Source: Pseudomonas furukawaii (GTDB lineage Bacteria > Pseudomonadota > Gammaproteobacteria > Pseudomonadales > Pseudomonadaceae). Taken from it: 64,000 bases of DNA. Where the stretch lies: the NCBI RefSeq assembly GCF_002355475.1, contig NZ_AP014862.1, positions 5,332,001 through 5,396,000 on the forward strand, read 5' to 3'. Position numbers and translations under genes: made by a program. The notes under the pieces are model-generated. The model was not told where the DNA came from and did no database searches. It saw nothing but the letters and a program-made list of their open reading frames with translations. Shown here one piece after another: positions 21,316 through 31,325 of this stretch (its first letter is position 1; each line of letters starts with the position of its first letter).

Positions 21316-22430
21316 ATACGAAGACAACCGGCTGGATCTGGGACGAAAGGTTCATCACTCACGATACGCGGGCATGGAGCCTGCCGTGGCAGGAACCCAT
21401 CGACCATCCCGAGAAGGGCGACACCAAACGACGCTTCGCGAGCCTGGTGAAACGCAGCGGCCTTGAACAGCACCTCGTTCCGCTGCCGTTCAGCCCGGCC
21501 TCGGAAGCCGACCTGCTGCGGGTGCATACGCCGGAGTACGTCGACCGGATCCTGAACCCGACCGGTCCCGCCTGGAGCGATGCGGGCGATGGCGAGACGC
21601 CGGTTGGGCCTGGCTCGGCGGACGTTGCCAGGCTCGCCGCTGGGGCCGTCATCTCGACCTTCGGTGCCGTTGTATCGGGCACTGTGACCAACGCCTACGC
21701 CCTCGTACGACCGCCGGGCCACCATGCGATTGCCGGTCAGGGAATGGGCTACTGCATATTCCACAACACCGCGATCGGAATCCGCCATCTCCAGCAAACG
21801 GGAGCGGTGTCACGCGTCGCGGTCATCGACTGGGACGTTCATCACGGCAACGGGACCGAGACCCTTTTCTACGACGACCCGTCGGTGTTGACCATCTCGC
21901 TCCATCAGGACGACCTCTACCCCATCGGACGCGGGAAGGTACAGGACGTCGGCACCGGCCCCGGAGTGGGCGCCAACCTCAATATCCCTCTTCCCGCAGG
22001 GTCGGGGCGAGGGGCGTACGTGGCCGCGTTCGAGCGTGTCGTGGTACCGGCGATCCGCCGCTTCCGGCCGGACCTCATCGTGATAGCGAGCGGGTTCGAC
22101 TCGGCGGCGATGGACCCCTTTGGCCGCCAGCTCCTGCACTCCGAGGCCTATCGCGAACTGACGACGCTCGTGATGGACCTGGCCGATGAAGTGTGCAAGT
22201 CGCGAGTGGCCGCCGTGCACGAGGGCGGCTACGACCCGCTCATGGGGCCGTTCTGCGGGCTCGCCGTGGTTGAAACCCTCGCCGGGCGGCGCACGGCAGT
22301 CGAGGATCCCTGGATCGGCACTGTCCTGAATCTTCCGGAACAGGCCCTGTTGCCCCACCACGACGCGGCCATACGCGCGTGCGAGCAACTTGTCGCAGGC
22401 GTGCCGGATGGGTCCGGCAAGGCGCGGTGA
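21312..22430 (+). CDS. Class II histone-deacetylase-like amidohydrolase
   Basis: 372 residues of the zinc-dependent HDAC/acetylpolyamine amidohydrolase superfamily. Visible are the charge-relay histidines in RPPGHHAIAGQGMGYCIFHN, the zinc ligands Asp and His in VIDWDVHHGNGTE, the third ligand Asp in ASGFDSAAMDP, and the catalytic Tyr in HEGGYDPLMGPFCGLAV. It is closest in pattern to bacterial HDAH enzymes. Bacteria lack histones; likely substrates are acetylated polyamines or other N-acyl compounds taken up by the coupled NCS1 permease. It begins inside the permease stop codon. Confidence 0.88.
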   Translation: MNTKTTGWIWDERFITHDTRAWSLPWQEPIDHPEKGDTKRRFASLVKRSGLEQHLVPLPFSPASEADLLRVHTPEYVDRILNPTGPAWSDAGDGETPVGPGSADVARLAAGAVISTFGAVVSGTVTNAYALVRPPGHHAIAGQGMGYCIFHNTAIGIRHLQQTGAVSRVAVIDWDVHHGNGTETLFYDDPSVLTISLHQDDLYPIGRGKVQDVGTGPGVGANLNIPLPAGSGRGAYVAAFERVVVPAIRRFRPDLIVIASGFDSAAMDPFGRQLLHSEAYRELTTLVMDLADEVCKSRVAAVHEGGYDPLMGPFCGLAVVETLAGRRTAVEDPWIGTVLNLPEQALLPHHDAAIRACEQLVAGVPDGSGKAR

Positions 22431-22823
22431 CAAGGCGCTTCATCAGCCGCACCTGAAGGAGAACGAACGGCTTGTCGAGAGGCCAGTGCTCACGAGCACT
22501 GCGCCTCGAGCCGGCAGGCTGGCTTGAACACCTGACCTGGGCTGAACAGGAATCACGAACGCCAAGCCGCCAGGCCGAGGCTCCGCAGGAACGTCGTCAT
22601 GCCATTGTCAGTGCAACGCGCTGGCGAATCCGGCCATCGCCGCAAAGCCCCTAGCCCACCCGTCCCGGCCCCCGATGCTCGAAGGCCGACCGGGCACGAT
22701 CAGCCTTCGCCGAGGGGAAAAGGGGCGTGATCGCCAGGTCGCGGTTGCGGCGGCACAGACTCTTCCAGCGCGTGGCATACCTGTGCCACCTGAGACAGCG
22801 GCGCCTCGGCTCGCCGCGCGGAA
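22431..22823. other. Intergenic stretch without supported genes
   Basis: About 390 bases between the deacetylase (+) and rnfD (-), which converge here. Short open frames exist on both strands but lack ribosome sites and family resemblance. I see no strong hairpin. Confidence 0.5.
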
Positions 22824-23774
22824 TCAGCTCCGGCTCGCCGCGTACCAGGGCCGTTGCAGGCGCCGCACCAGCTGGTCGATCTGCGGCACCAGCAGGTTGG
22901 CGGCCAGCACGGCGAAGCAAAGGCCATCGGCATAAAGCCCGAACTCGCGAATCAACTCGGTCAGCACGCCAATGGCCACGCCGAAGAGGATGCGGCCGGT
23001 GCGCGTATCGGGACTGGTGACCGGGTCGGTGGCGATGAAGAAGGCGGTGAACAGGAGGCCGCCCAGGCTGAGGCTGTAGAGGCTTTCCTGCGGGCTATGT
23101 CCGGCCGCCAGGCAGAGCAATGCCGTGCTGGCGAGCATCGCCAGCGGAATCTCGATCCGGATCACCCGCAGGACCGCCAGTATCAGACCGCCGGCGACAT
23201 AGCCGTACCCCGACAGATTGGGGGTGATCGGCGTGAGCTGGTCCCGGGACAGCTGGGTGGCGCCGGCGAAGGCATCGAGGGCGAGGGGGGGCGCCAGCTG
23301 CAACTGCTGCAGCAGAACCTCCCTGGCACCCAGGCCGTGGGTCCAGGGGGCATGGTTCGAGGGCGCCGGGTACAACTGCTGGTAGAAGCAGATGGCGATG
23401 ATCCCCAGTCCCACCATGGCGGGGTTCAGGCGGTTGCGGCCCAGACCGCCGCTGCCGTGCTTGCAGAGCGCGAGCGCGGCAAAGCTGGCCAGCGCCATCA
23501 TCCACAGCGGCACCAGCAACGGCAGGGCCCGAGCCAGTATCAGGCCGAGCACCAGCCAGCTCAGGTCGCTCAAGCCGGCGCGCACATCCAGTCCGCGCAG
23601 GCGCAGCAGGCCCGCTTCGAAGCCGAAGGCCAGCAGCACGCACCAGAAGGTCTGCAACCAGACCACGACACCGAACTGCCAGGCGTAGAGGACGGTGCCC
23701 GGCAGCAGGCACAGGCTGACCAGCAGCATCACCGTGCGGAGACGATGGGGGGCGGGACGGAGTATCAGGCTCAT
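22824..23774 (-). CDS. rnfD: RnfD-like membrane subunit of an ion-translocating oxidoreductase
   Basis: 316 residues, mostly membrane-spanning, homologous to RnfD/NqrB, the FMN-carrying membrane subunit of the Rnf complex. The predicted covalent FMN threonine lies in FAGATQLSRDQ near residue 168. Other family segments are LNPAMVGLGIIAICF and FFIATDPVTSPDTRTGRILFG. ATG 23774 overlaps the rnfC stop (ATGA). No rnfG, rnfE, rnfA or rnfB follows, so the complex is incomplete here. Confidence 0.88.
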   Translation of the reverse strand: MSLILRPAPHRLRTVMLLVSLCLLPGTVLYAWQFGVVVWLQTFWCVLLAFGFEAGLLRLRGLDVRAGLSDLSWLVLGLILARALPLLVPLWMMALASFAALALCKHGSGGLGRNRLNPAMVGLGIIAICFYQQLYPAPSNHAPWTHGLGAREVLLQQLQLAPPLALDAFAGATQLSRDQLTPITPNLSGYGYVAGGLILAVLRVIRIEIPLAMLASTALLCLAAGHSPQESLYSLSLGGLLFTAFFIATDPVTSPDTRTGRILFGVAIGVLTELIREFGLYADGLCFAVLAANLLVPQIDQLVRRLQRPWYAASRS

Positions 23775-25171
23775 GGACGCAGCTCCGTCTTGCTCTGGCG
23801 GAAGCGCTCGCGCAGCGGCAGATGGCTCGGGCAGGTGCTGCTGCAGCTGCCGCATTCGATGCAGGCGTCCAGCCGCAGCGCCTGGAGGTCGGCCTTGTCC
23901 TGACGTTCGGCGGCGGCGTAGAGGTCCAGCGGCCTGAGGGACATCGGACAGACATCGACGCAGCGCGTACAGCGGATGCAGCTGCCCGCGGGCTGGGCTG
24001 CCGGCAGGTAGCGCTCGGCCGCGAAGATCAGGCAACTGCTGGTCTTGCTGATCACGGCTGCAGGGTCCGGCAGCGGCTGCCCCATCATCGGGCCGCCGAC
24101 CTGGGTCAACCGGCCTTCGGAGTCGGCACCGGCAAGCGCGCGCAACGCGCTGACCGGATAGCCCACCGGCACCTCGACATTCCCGGGCCGCTCACAGCCG
24201 CCCGTCAGCGTCAGCACGCGTGATATCAGCGGTTCGCCGTGGAAGGCGGCACGTCCCAGCGCATGCAGTGTCGCGACATTCAACGCCAGCACGCCGATCT
24301 CGGCGGGCCGGGTCCCTGGCGCCAGGTTGCGGCCGCTCAGGCTCTTGATCATCAGCGGCTGCCCTCCGGCCGGGTAACGCGCCGGCAGCGGGCAGATCTC
24401 GACCCGGGTGCGGGCCTGGCGGGAGGCGGCGCGCAACGCGGCCATCGCCTCGGGTTTGTTGGTTTCGACGCCAAAGCGGGTCAGCGTGATTCCCATCAAG
24501 GACGCGAGATAGTCGGCGCTCTCGATCAGCGCCTCGGCGCGTTCGCGCATGAGACGGTCATCGCAGGTCAGGAAGGGTTCGCATTCGGCGCCGTTGATCA
24601 GCAGCAGGTCGGGGTGCCGGGCGTCGGCCAGCTTGAGGGCGGTCGGGAAACCCGCCCCGCCCAGGCCGACTATCCCCATCCGCAAGGCGCGCTCGACCAG
24701 CGCCTCGGGGGTTTGCGGCACCTCGGTCACCGTGCGTTCGATCCACTCATCCCGGCCATCGGCATTCAGGATGACGGCCATGACCGGCTCGGCCGAGTCG
24801 GCCGCATAGGCGAGGCCGACCCGTTCCACGACGCCGGAGGTGCTGGCATGCACCCAGGGGGTGTCGTGATCGCCGATGCCGATCACCTCGCCCTTGCGCA
24901 CAGGCTGTCCCGGCTGCACGCAAGGCTGGGCGCAGCGGCGACCCCGCTCGAGGGGGATCGCCAGCTGCAGCTGTCCCACCGCCACGGGGGCGATGGGATC
25001 GGCGTTGGACAACTCCTTGTAGCCTCTGAGCTTCAGCCCTCCGTGCCAGCTGCGCCCTGAGGGCGAGGCGATGGCAAACAGACGGCGCCAGAAGGTTTTC
25101 TGTTGCGGCTGACGTTGGGCCTGTACGAGGCGTGGCAGGCGCTCGATGCTCTGCAACGATTGGCTAGACAT
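23771..25171 (-). CDS. rnfC: RnfC-like NADH-binding Fe-S subunit
   Basis: 466 residues, homologous to RnfC, the soluble subunit that takes electrons from NADH. The flavin/NADH-binding glycine-rich stretch is GIVGLGGAGFPTALKL, followed by LLINGAECEPFLTCDDRLM. Two 4Fe-4S motifs, CIRCTRCVDVCP and CIECGSCSSTCP, are near the C-terminus. It is shorter than the E. coli protein, which has a long repetitive tail. ATG 25171 (MSSQSLQSIERL) is chosen for a GGAGG site 9 bases upstream; upstream codons at 25198 and 25225 are alternatives. Confidence 0.9.
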   Translation of the reverse strand: MSSQSLQSIERLPRLVQAQRQPQQKTFWRRLFAIASPSGRSWHGGLKLRGYKELSNADPIAPVAVGQLQLAIPLERGRRCAQPCVQPGQPVRKGEVIGIGDHDTPWVHASTSGVVERVGLAYAADSAEPVMAVILNADGRDEWIERTVTEVPQTPEALVERALRMGIVGLGGAGFPTALKLADARHPDLLLINGAECEPFLTCDDRLMRERAEALIESADYLASLMGITLTRFGVETNKPEAMAALRAASRQARTRVEICPLPARYPAGGQPLMIKSLSGRNLAPGTRPAEIGVLALNVATLHALGRAAFHGEPLISRVLTLTGGCERPGNVEVPVGYPVSALRALAGADSEGRLTQVGGPMMGQPLPDPAAVISKTSSCLIFAAERYLPAAQPAGSCIRCTRCVDVCPMSLRPLDLYAAAERQDKADLQALRLDACIECGSCSSTCPSHLPLRERFRQSKTELRP

Positions 25172-25313
25172 TCTCTGCCCTCCAATTTTCTTGGACATGA
25201 AGCGCCCCTGCGCGCCTTTGCGCATCAAGGGGTTATCGCTTCCGGGAACTTTGAGGGAAAAGCGAGGCGGGGCACTCGATCACTCAGGGAACTCAGAGCG
25301 CCGGACGAGGGTG

Positions 25314-25332
25314 TTGTTCAGTTTTTGAACAA
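25314..25332. promoter_or_regulatory. Perfect 19-base palindrome upstream of rnfC
   Basis: TTGTTCA-GTTTT-TGAACAA is a perfect inverted repeat in an AT-rich patch, 143 bases upstream of the rnfC start, in the 331-base gap between the MFS gene and rnfC. It does not match the Anr/FNR box (TTGAT-N4-ATCAA). It is a candidate operator for an unidentified regulator. Confidence 0.5.
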
Positions 25333-25502
25333 AAACCTGACAAATGGTAGGTCTATTTGGGACCTGTGTACCGATTGCCGGGAACGCTGCAAGGCGAAGG
25401 GGACTGCCCCGACAGGGGTGAATGACGACGACACCAGGCGCGCCCGCAGGAGCCGCGATGATGAACCCGCCTAACCTGGCCACCCCCGTCCAGACCACGC
25501 CG

Positions 25503-26726
25503 TCAACCGACGGCCAACCCCTTGGAAGCCGCGGCCGGGGCCTCACTGGGCAGTCTCAGCGTCAGCACTATCAGCAACACGCCGACACCACTGATGACGG
25601 CGTAAACCCCGGCAAAGCTGCCGCTGTGATTGGCCAGCAGCCCCGCACCATAGTTGCCGAGCATGCCGCCGGAGCCTTGCATCACATTGGCGATACCGAA
25701 GATCGAGACGGCCATGGCGCTGGAGGATGCCAACTTGGAAACGTAAGCCGGAATAAGGCCGAAGATGGGGTAGAAGGCAGTGGAAAACAGTACGGCGGCA
25801 ACCAGGGGCCAATGACCTGAAGGCTGCACCACGAAGATCAGCGCCGCCGTCACCACGCAGCCGTAGACGAGATACATGGCAAAGCGCAATCCGGTGCGGT
25901 CCGAGAGCCAACCGACCGCGAGCCCGGCGAACATGCCGACGAATCCGATCACGGCCCAGACCTGGGCGGTGTACTGCACGTCGAAGCCAAGCTCGGTGCG
26001 GAGATAGGACGAGAGGTAGGTCTGGAACGGGAAGGTGGCGAAACCTATCAGGAAGTTCATTGACCAGATCAGCAGTACCCAGGGTCTTATCAGTCCTGGG
26101 CGGCCGCTGGATGAGGCGGCTTCGTCTGTCGTTGCCGTCGGCGCTGACGGCAGGGTCTGGCCGAGCAAGCCTCCCCGCTTCAGCACCACCAGCACCAGCA
26201 CGGCCATCGCCAACGTGAGCAGCCCCACCACCCACCAGACGCTGCGCCACTCGCCCTGGGGGGCATAGATGGGCACCAGCAGGCTGTTGATGGCGACGCC
26301 ATAGCTGGTCCCGCTGGACACCAGCCCCATGGCCAGGCCTCGGTAGCGGTAGGCGACCACCCTGGCGATGACATCGACCATGGGCACGAAGACAGTGGCG
26401 GCGGTGCCCGCCAGCAGGGTCAGCAGCACACCTATGACGAATGTGTTGCTCGACAGCGGGATCAGCAGCAACGCCAGCGCGCACACCGCCCCCGACGCCG
26501 CGATCATCCTGCCGCCGCCGACCTTGGGCGTCAGCCAGACCGCCAGCATGGCGCAGAGCAGGAACCCCAGTTGCGCTGAAGCGGTGATGGTGCCCACGTA
26601 GGAAAAACCGAACCCCAGGGACGCCTGCATATCGGGTACGAGCTGGGCGAACAGATAGATCCCGAAGCCATAGGTCGCCGCCACCAGGCCGGTCAGCAAA
26701 ACTACAACCGCAACATTCAAGCGCAT
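25503..26726 (-). CDS. MFS transporter
   Basis: 407-residue major facilitator with about 12 membrane spans. Span 1 is VVVLLTGLVAATYGFGIYLF. The loop 2-3 region is LTPKVGGGRMIAASG, and the corresponding C-terminal loop GWLSDRTGLRFAMYLVYG carries the typical DRxG motif. A hydrophilic loop near the middle (PTATTDEAASSSGRPG) separates the halves. ATG 26726 (MRLNVAVVVLL) starts directly before span 1; an upstream start at 26813 would add 29 unconserved residues. The substrate cannot be inferred. Confidence 0.85.
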   Translation of the reverse strand: MRLNVAVVVLLTGLVAATYGFGIYLFAQLVPDMQASLGFGFSYVGTITASAQLGFLLCAMLAVWLTPKVGGGRMIAASGAVCALALLLIPLSSNTFVIGVLLTLLAGTAATVFVPMVDVIARVVAYRYRGLAMGLVSSGTSYGVAINSLLVPIYAPQGEWRSVWWVVGLLTLAMAVLVLVVLKRGGLLGQTLPSAPTATTDEAASSSGRPGLIRPWVLLIWSMNFLIGFATFPFQTYLSSYLRTELGFDVQYTAQVWAVIGFVGMFAGLAVGWLSDRTGLRFAMYLVYGCVVTAALIFVVQPSGHWPLVAAVLFSTAFYPIFGLIPAYVSKLASSSAMAVSIFGIANVMQGSGGMLGNYGAGLLANHSGSFAGVYAVISGVGVLLIVLTLRLPSEAPAAASKGLAVG

Positions 26727-27195
26727 GGCGAGTTCCTCATGAACTGTTGGCGTTGACGACAGCACGTCGGTATATGGGGCGCGCAAACAACGGAGCATCC
26801 TTCGTGCAGGCAAGCGGCGAAGCCGGCTCGCCCTGGCTGGCCCGACCTCGATCCCCCGGATGCGCGGGTGGCCATGACTGCCCTGCAGCCACCCGACTCT
26901 ACTGAGCGTTCAGTTCGGCGTAACGATGGAAGCGTCCTCCACATGCTCCCCACCGCCATGTAAGGCTTGATGCACAAACCGCGCGGCCTCGGAATCAACG
27001 TGTGAAAATCCACCGCCTACAGGCCAGGCCGACCGGAGACTCCGTCATGCCAGAACAGATCGATTCGCCGACCCACCGAGTGCGGCCGCGCCATGAGCGT
27101 TGCCCCCGGGGCCTCGCGATCACGCCCAGGACGCGGCTCGATGCACCGGACCGCCTTGCAGGAATGCCGGGCGACGGCGCAGGGCGGTCAGCCCG
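26727..27195. other. Intergenic stretch without supported genes
   Basis: About 470 bases between the MFS gene (-) and the cysteine-cluster gene (+). It should contain divergent promoters, but I see no clear consensus elements, hairpins or family-like readings. Confidence 0.45.
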
Positions 27196-27552
27196 GTGAG
27201 CTGCACGAACTTTCGAAAGATCGACCAGTTGCGCCGCCAGATCCCATCGTTCGCCTGCGTGCCGGGCTGCCACGATTGCTGCGGGCCGGTGACGGCGTCA
27301 TCCGAGGAACTGTCGCGACTGCCGGTGAAAAGCGATGCCGAGCACGACGCCGCGCTGGCGCACTGGAACTGTGTGCACCTGGGTGAGCACGGGTGCGAAG
27401 CCTACGACCAGCGTCCGCTGATCTGCCGGCTGTTCGGGACGACCCCGAGCCTGCCCTGCCCCCACGGACGCGGACCGGAGACCCCGACGGAGGCGCATGT
27501 CGAGCGCCAGGTCCATCAGCTGATCGCCAGCACCCGCCAGGTGCTGGTCTAG
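27196..27552 (+). CDS. YkgJ-family cysteine-cluster protein
   Basis: 118 residues with the metal- or cluster-binding pattern of the YkgJ/UPF0153 family: FACVPGCHDCCGPVTASSEE at the start, then WNCVHLGEHGCEAYDQRPLICRLFG. The eight or so cysteines are spaced as in the family, whose function is unknown (possibly zinc or Fe-S binding). The GTG at 27196 is chosen because it gives a compact MSCTNFRKIDQL start right before the first conserved segment; the longer upstream reading is Arg-rich and unlike protein. Confidence 0.8.
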   Translation: MSCTNFRKIDQLRRQIPSFACVPGCHDCCGPVTASSEELSRLPVKSDAEHDAALAHWNCVHLGEHGCEAYDQRPLICRLFGTTPSLPCPHGRGPETPTEAHVERQVHQLIASTRQVLV

Positions 27553-27598
27553 CCGGCGGCGGATGGAGAAGTCCGGACCATTTCGCCCTCGAAACGCA

Positions 27599-27628
27599 AA
27601 GCCCCTGAAGCACGGGGCCCAGGGGCTT
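27599..27628. terminator. Hairpin between ykgJ-type gene and pobA
   Basis: AAGCCCCTG and CAGGGGCTT form a 9-bp stem. On the minus strand it is followed by TTTGCGTTTC. It lies between convergent genes and could serve both. Confidence 0.65.
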
Positions 27629-27744
27629 CTGGAGGCATCAGCAGGGCCACCGGGCCCGCCTGGTCTCAACCGCTGCTTCGGAGCCGGCACCTCGTCCAGC
27701 CCTGATTCGACCGCACGGGTGACGTCCGCCAGGGAGCGGCGCGG

Positions 27745-28944
<1,200 letters not shown>

Positions 28945-29126
28945 TCATGGTGCGTCGCGACCTTGTGGCTGGCAGCGGTCGCGAACGGGTGGGTTTGGAC
29001 TCCCCTGCATTTTTGCTGACGGAAATCGAAAAAGAAGGTGATATCCACACCAGTAATTGCACTTTTGAAAACAACGTCCGATTATCGATCAACTCCTGAC
29101 CATCCCCATACGCACCCGGCCAACCC

Positions 29127-30017
29127 ATGACGACCCGCATCCCAGGCGTTCCCGTATTCAAGCTCTATGGCGAAAACCAGGCCTGGCCGACCCCGGACCT
29201 GCTGCACTGCGAATCCATCCCCAAGCGCAGCAGCCTGCACCACTGGGAGATCAAGCCCCACAGCCACGCCGACCTGTTCCAGCTGCTCTACGTGCAGCGC
29301 GGACAGGCGGTGGTGGAGGTGGAGGGCCGGCGCAGCGAAATCACCGAACCCTCGATCCAGGTGACGCCGCCGCTGTGCGTCCACGGCTTCCAGTTCTCCG
29401 AGAACATCGAGGGCTTCGTCCTCACCCTCGGCGCGCCCCTGGTGGAGCGCCTGGAGGAGCGGCTGGGCGCCCCCCTGGCGGTGCTGGCCTCCTCCGGCTG
29501 CTACCCGGTGGGGCGCGACCGCCGCTACATCAACACCCTGTTCGCCGCGCTGCTGCAGGAGTACGAGGGCAGCGCCGCCTCACGCGACCTGGTGCTGGAC
29601 TCCCTGGTCAATGTGCTGATGGTCTGGATCACCCGGCGCAGCCAGCAGAACACGCCCCCCAGCGGCCGCGACGAGCGCAATCGCCAGTTGCTGGGGCGCT
29701 TCATCAAGCTGGTGGAACGGCACTACCGCGAGCACCTCACGGTGGAAGCCTTCGCCCATCGCCTGGACCTCTCCAGCGTCCACCTCAATACCCTGTGCCG
29801 CCGGCTGGCCGGCCAGAGCGCGCTGCAGATCATCCACCAGCGCCTGCTGCTGGAGGCCCGGCGCAACCTCATCTACACCAACATGACCATCGCCCAGGTC
29901 TCGGACCGGCTCGGTTTCAGCGACCCCACCTACTTCTCCCGCTTCTTCCGCCGCTTGAGCGGCCAGTCGCCCAACGCCTTCCGTCGCGAGAACGGCCAGG
30001 GGAAAGAGGAACGCTAG
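29127..30017 (+). CDS. pobR: AraC-family activator of pobA (PobR type)
   Basis: 296-residue AraC/XylS regulator. The N-terminal effector domain is cupin-like (HWEIKPHSHADLFQLLYVQ). The C-terminal double HTH includes TVEAFAHRLDLSSVHLN and MTIAQVSDRLGFSDPTYFSR, the second helix being the AraC signature. Its divergent placement from pobA with a 194-base gap is the usual PobR arrangement; the expected inducer is 4-hydroxybenzoate. Confidence 0.9.
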   Translation: MTTRIPGVPVFKLYGENQAWPTPDLLHCESIPKRSSLHHWEIKPHSHADLFQLLYVQRGQAVVEVEGRRSEITEPSIQVTPPLCVHGFQFSENIEGFVLTLGAPLVERLEERLGAPLAVLASSGCYPVGRDRRYINTLFAALLQEYEGSAASRDLVLDSLVNVLMVWITRRSQQNTPPSGRDERNRQLLGRFIKLVERHYREHLTVEAFAHRLDLSSVHLNTLCRRLAGQSALQIIHQRLLLEARRNLIYTNMTIAQVSDRLGFSDPTYFSRFFRRLSGQSPNAFRRENGQGKEER

Positions 30018-30146
30018 CGTCGAGATTTCTCCAGCCTGCGGAATTTTCTTAACAGCTTGCCGCCGCGTGGTCGGCAGGGCGTGATCGATACCGACAAATG
30101 AACGCGATCATGCGCGCATCATCGCCAAAAACCATGAAACAACCGC

Positions 30147-30162
30147 TGGCATGCAAATTGTT
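30147..30162 (+). promoter_or_regulatory. Sigma-54 promoter of the outer-membrane channel gene
   Basis: TGGCAT-GCAAA-TTGTT, close to the TGGCAC-N5-TTGCA consensus, followed by TAGGG. It shares the TTGTTTAGGG tail with the pch promoter at 33418, so the same activator probably drives both. Confidence 0.8.
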
Positions 30163-30223
30163 TAGGGCAGCCCCAGCCACGGCCGGACCGTGAGCGCCTC
30201 CAACAACAACAAGGCTGTCCACC

Positions 30224-31144
30224 ATGAACAAGAACGTCCTTTGCACCTCCTTGCTTGCCTGCACCGCCAGCCTGATGCTCGGCACCACCGCCTCCGCCAC
30301 CGAGGGCGGCCTGTCCTCCTGGCCCATGGGCATCGAGATCTACGGCATGGGCATCCTGCCGCCGCCCGGCACCTACGGGCAGGTGTTCGTCGGCAACTAC
30401 CTGGCCGACTCCCTGCGCGATGACGCAGGCAGGAAGGCCGCCGATATCGACCTGCGCGCCACCACCATCGTCCCGCGCTTCGTCTGGGTGACCGAGCAGC
30501 AGGTGCTCGGCGGCAACCTCGGCTTCCACGCCCTGCTGCCCCTGAACGACATCCGCCTGAACGTCAAGAACGGCCCCCACGACCACAAGCGCGGCATCGG
30601 CGACGCCCACCTCGGCCCGGTCATCGGCTTCCACCACAGCGAGAAGCTGCACAGCGCGGTGGGCATCGACTTCGTGCTGCCCACCGGCAGCTACGACAGG
30701 GACGACCTGGTCAACCTCGGCAACAACACCTACACGGTGCAGGCGGTGTATGCGCTGACCTACACCGACCCTGCCGGCTTCAACGCCGACGTGCGCCTGA
30801 TGCACGACTACAACTTCGAGAACCGCGACACCCACTACCAGTCCGGCCGCGAATTGCACGCCGACTACACCCTCGGCTGGGGCCTGGGCAACGGCTGGGT
30901 GGTCGGCGTGGGCGGGCACGCCTACCAACAGATCAGCGACGACAAGTGCAGCGCGTCCAACTGCGCCTCCGCCGCCCTGGTGGACGCCAACGACGGCAAC
31001 CGAGGCCGCAGCTTCTCCATCGGCCCGGCCGTGCAGTACACCGGCGAGGGCTGGTTCCTCAGCGCCAAGTGGCAGGACGAAAGCGGCGTGCGCAACCGCG
31101 CGGAAGGCCAGACCTACTGGCTGAAGTTCACCATGCCGCTCTGA
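30224..31144 (+). CDS. Outer-membrane channel of the phenol-degradation (MetA/SphA) type
   Basis: 306 residues with a Sec signal peptide (cleavage near TTASA-TEGG). The mature part alternates polar and hydrophobic residues and ends in Leu after an aromatic (WLKFTMPL), as in outer-membrane beta-barrels. Family-like segments are SWPMGIEIYGMGILPPPGTY and VGIDFVLPTGSYDRDD. Related proteins occur in aromatic and hydrocarbon catabolic operons, presumably importing the substrate. It has its own sigma-54 promoter and is oriented away from the activator gene, so it is probably induced with pchACXF. Confidence 0.83.
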   Translation: MNKNVLCTSLLACTASLMLGTTASATEGGLSSWPMGIEIYGMGILPPPGTYGQVFVGNYLADSLRDDAGRKAADIDLRATTIVPRFVWVTEQQVLGGNLGFHALLPLNDIRLNVKNGPHDHKRGIGDAHLGPVIGFHHSEKLHSAVGIDFVLPTGSYDRDDLVNLGNNTYTVQAVYALTYTDPAGFNADVRLMHDYNFENRDTHYQSGRELHADYTLGWGLGNGWVVGVGGHAYQQISDDKCSASNCASAALVDANDGNRGRSFSIGPAVQYTGEGWFLSAKWQDESGVRNRAEGQTYWLKFTMPL

Positions 31145-31194
31145 ACGGAGCCGATCATCCGGGCAAGGCCCCGCAGCCGTAGGAGGGGTTGAGG

Positions 31195-31325
31195 CACGAA
31201 ACCCATGCGACCCGTGGTTGATGGGTTTCGCTTCGCTCTACCGCATCCTACGAGAGGGATGAGCCCCGGATGGGCTGAGGGACGAAATCCATGCGGGCCG
31301 TGGTTGATGGGTTTCGCTGCGCTCA
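31195..31325. repeat. Two copies of a Pseudomonas extragenic repeat
   Basis: The sequence CCGTGGTTGATGGGTTTCGC occurs around 31210 and 31301, each within a longer degenerate unit (cgaaa-cccatgcg...gggtttcgct). It separates the channel gene from the convergent activator gene. Confidence 0.7.

Noticed and set aside
22472-22654. Short plus-strand open frame after the deacetylase gene
   Set aside because: No ribosome site, biased composition and no resemblance to a protein family.
25314-25332. Anr/FNR box upstream of rnfC
   Set aside because: The palindrome is TTGTTCA-N5-TGAACAA and lacks the TTGAT half-site, so it is kept only as an unassigned operator.
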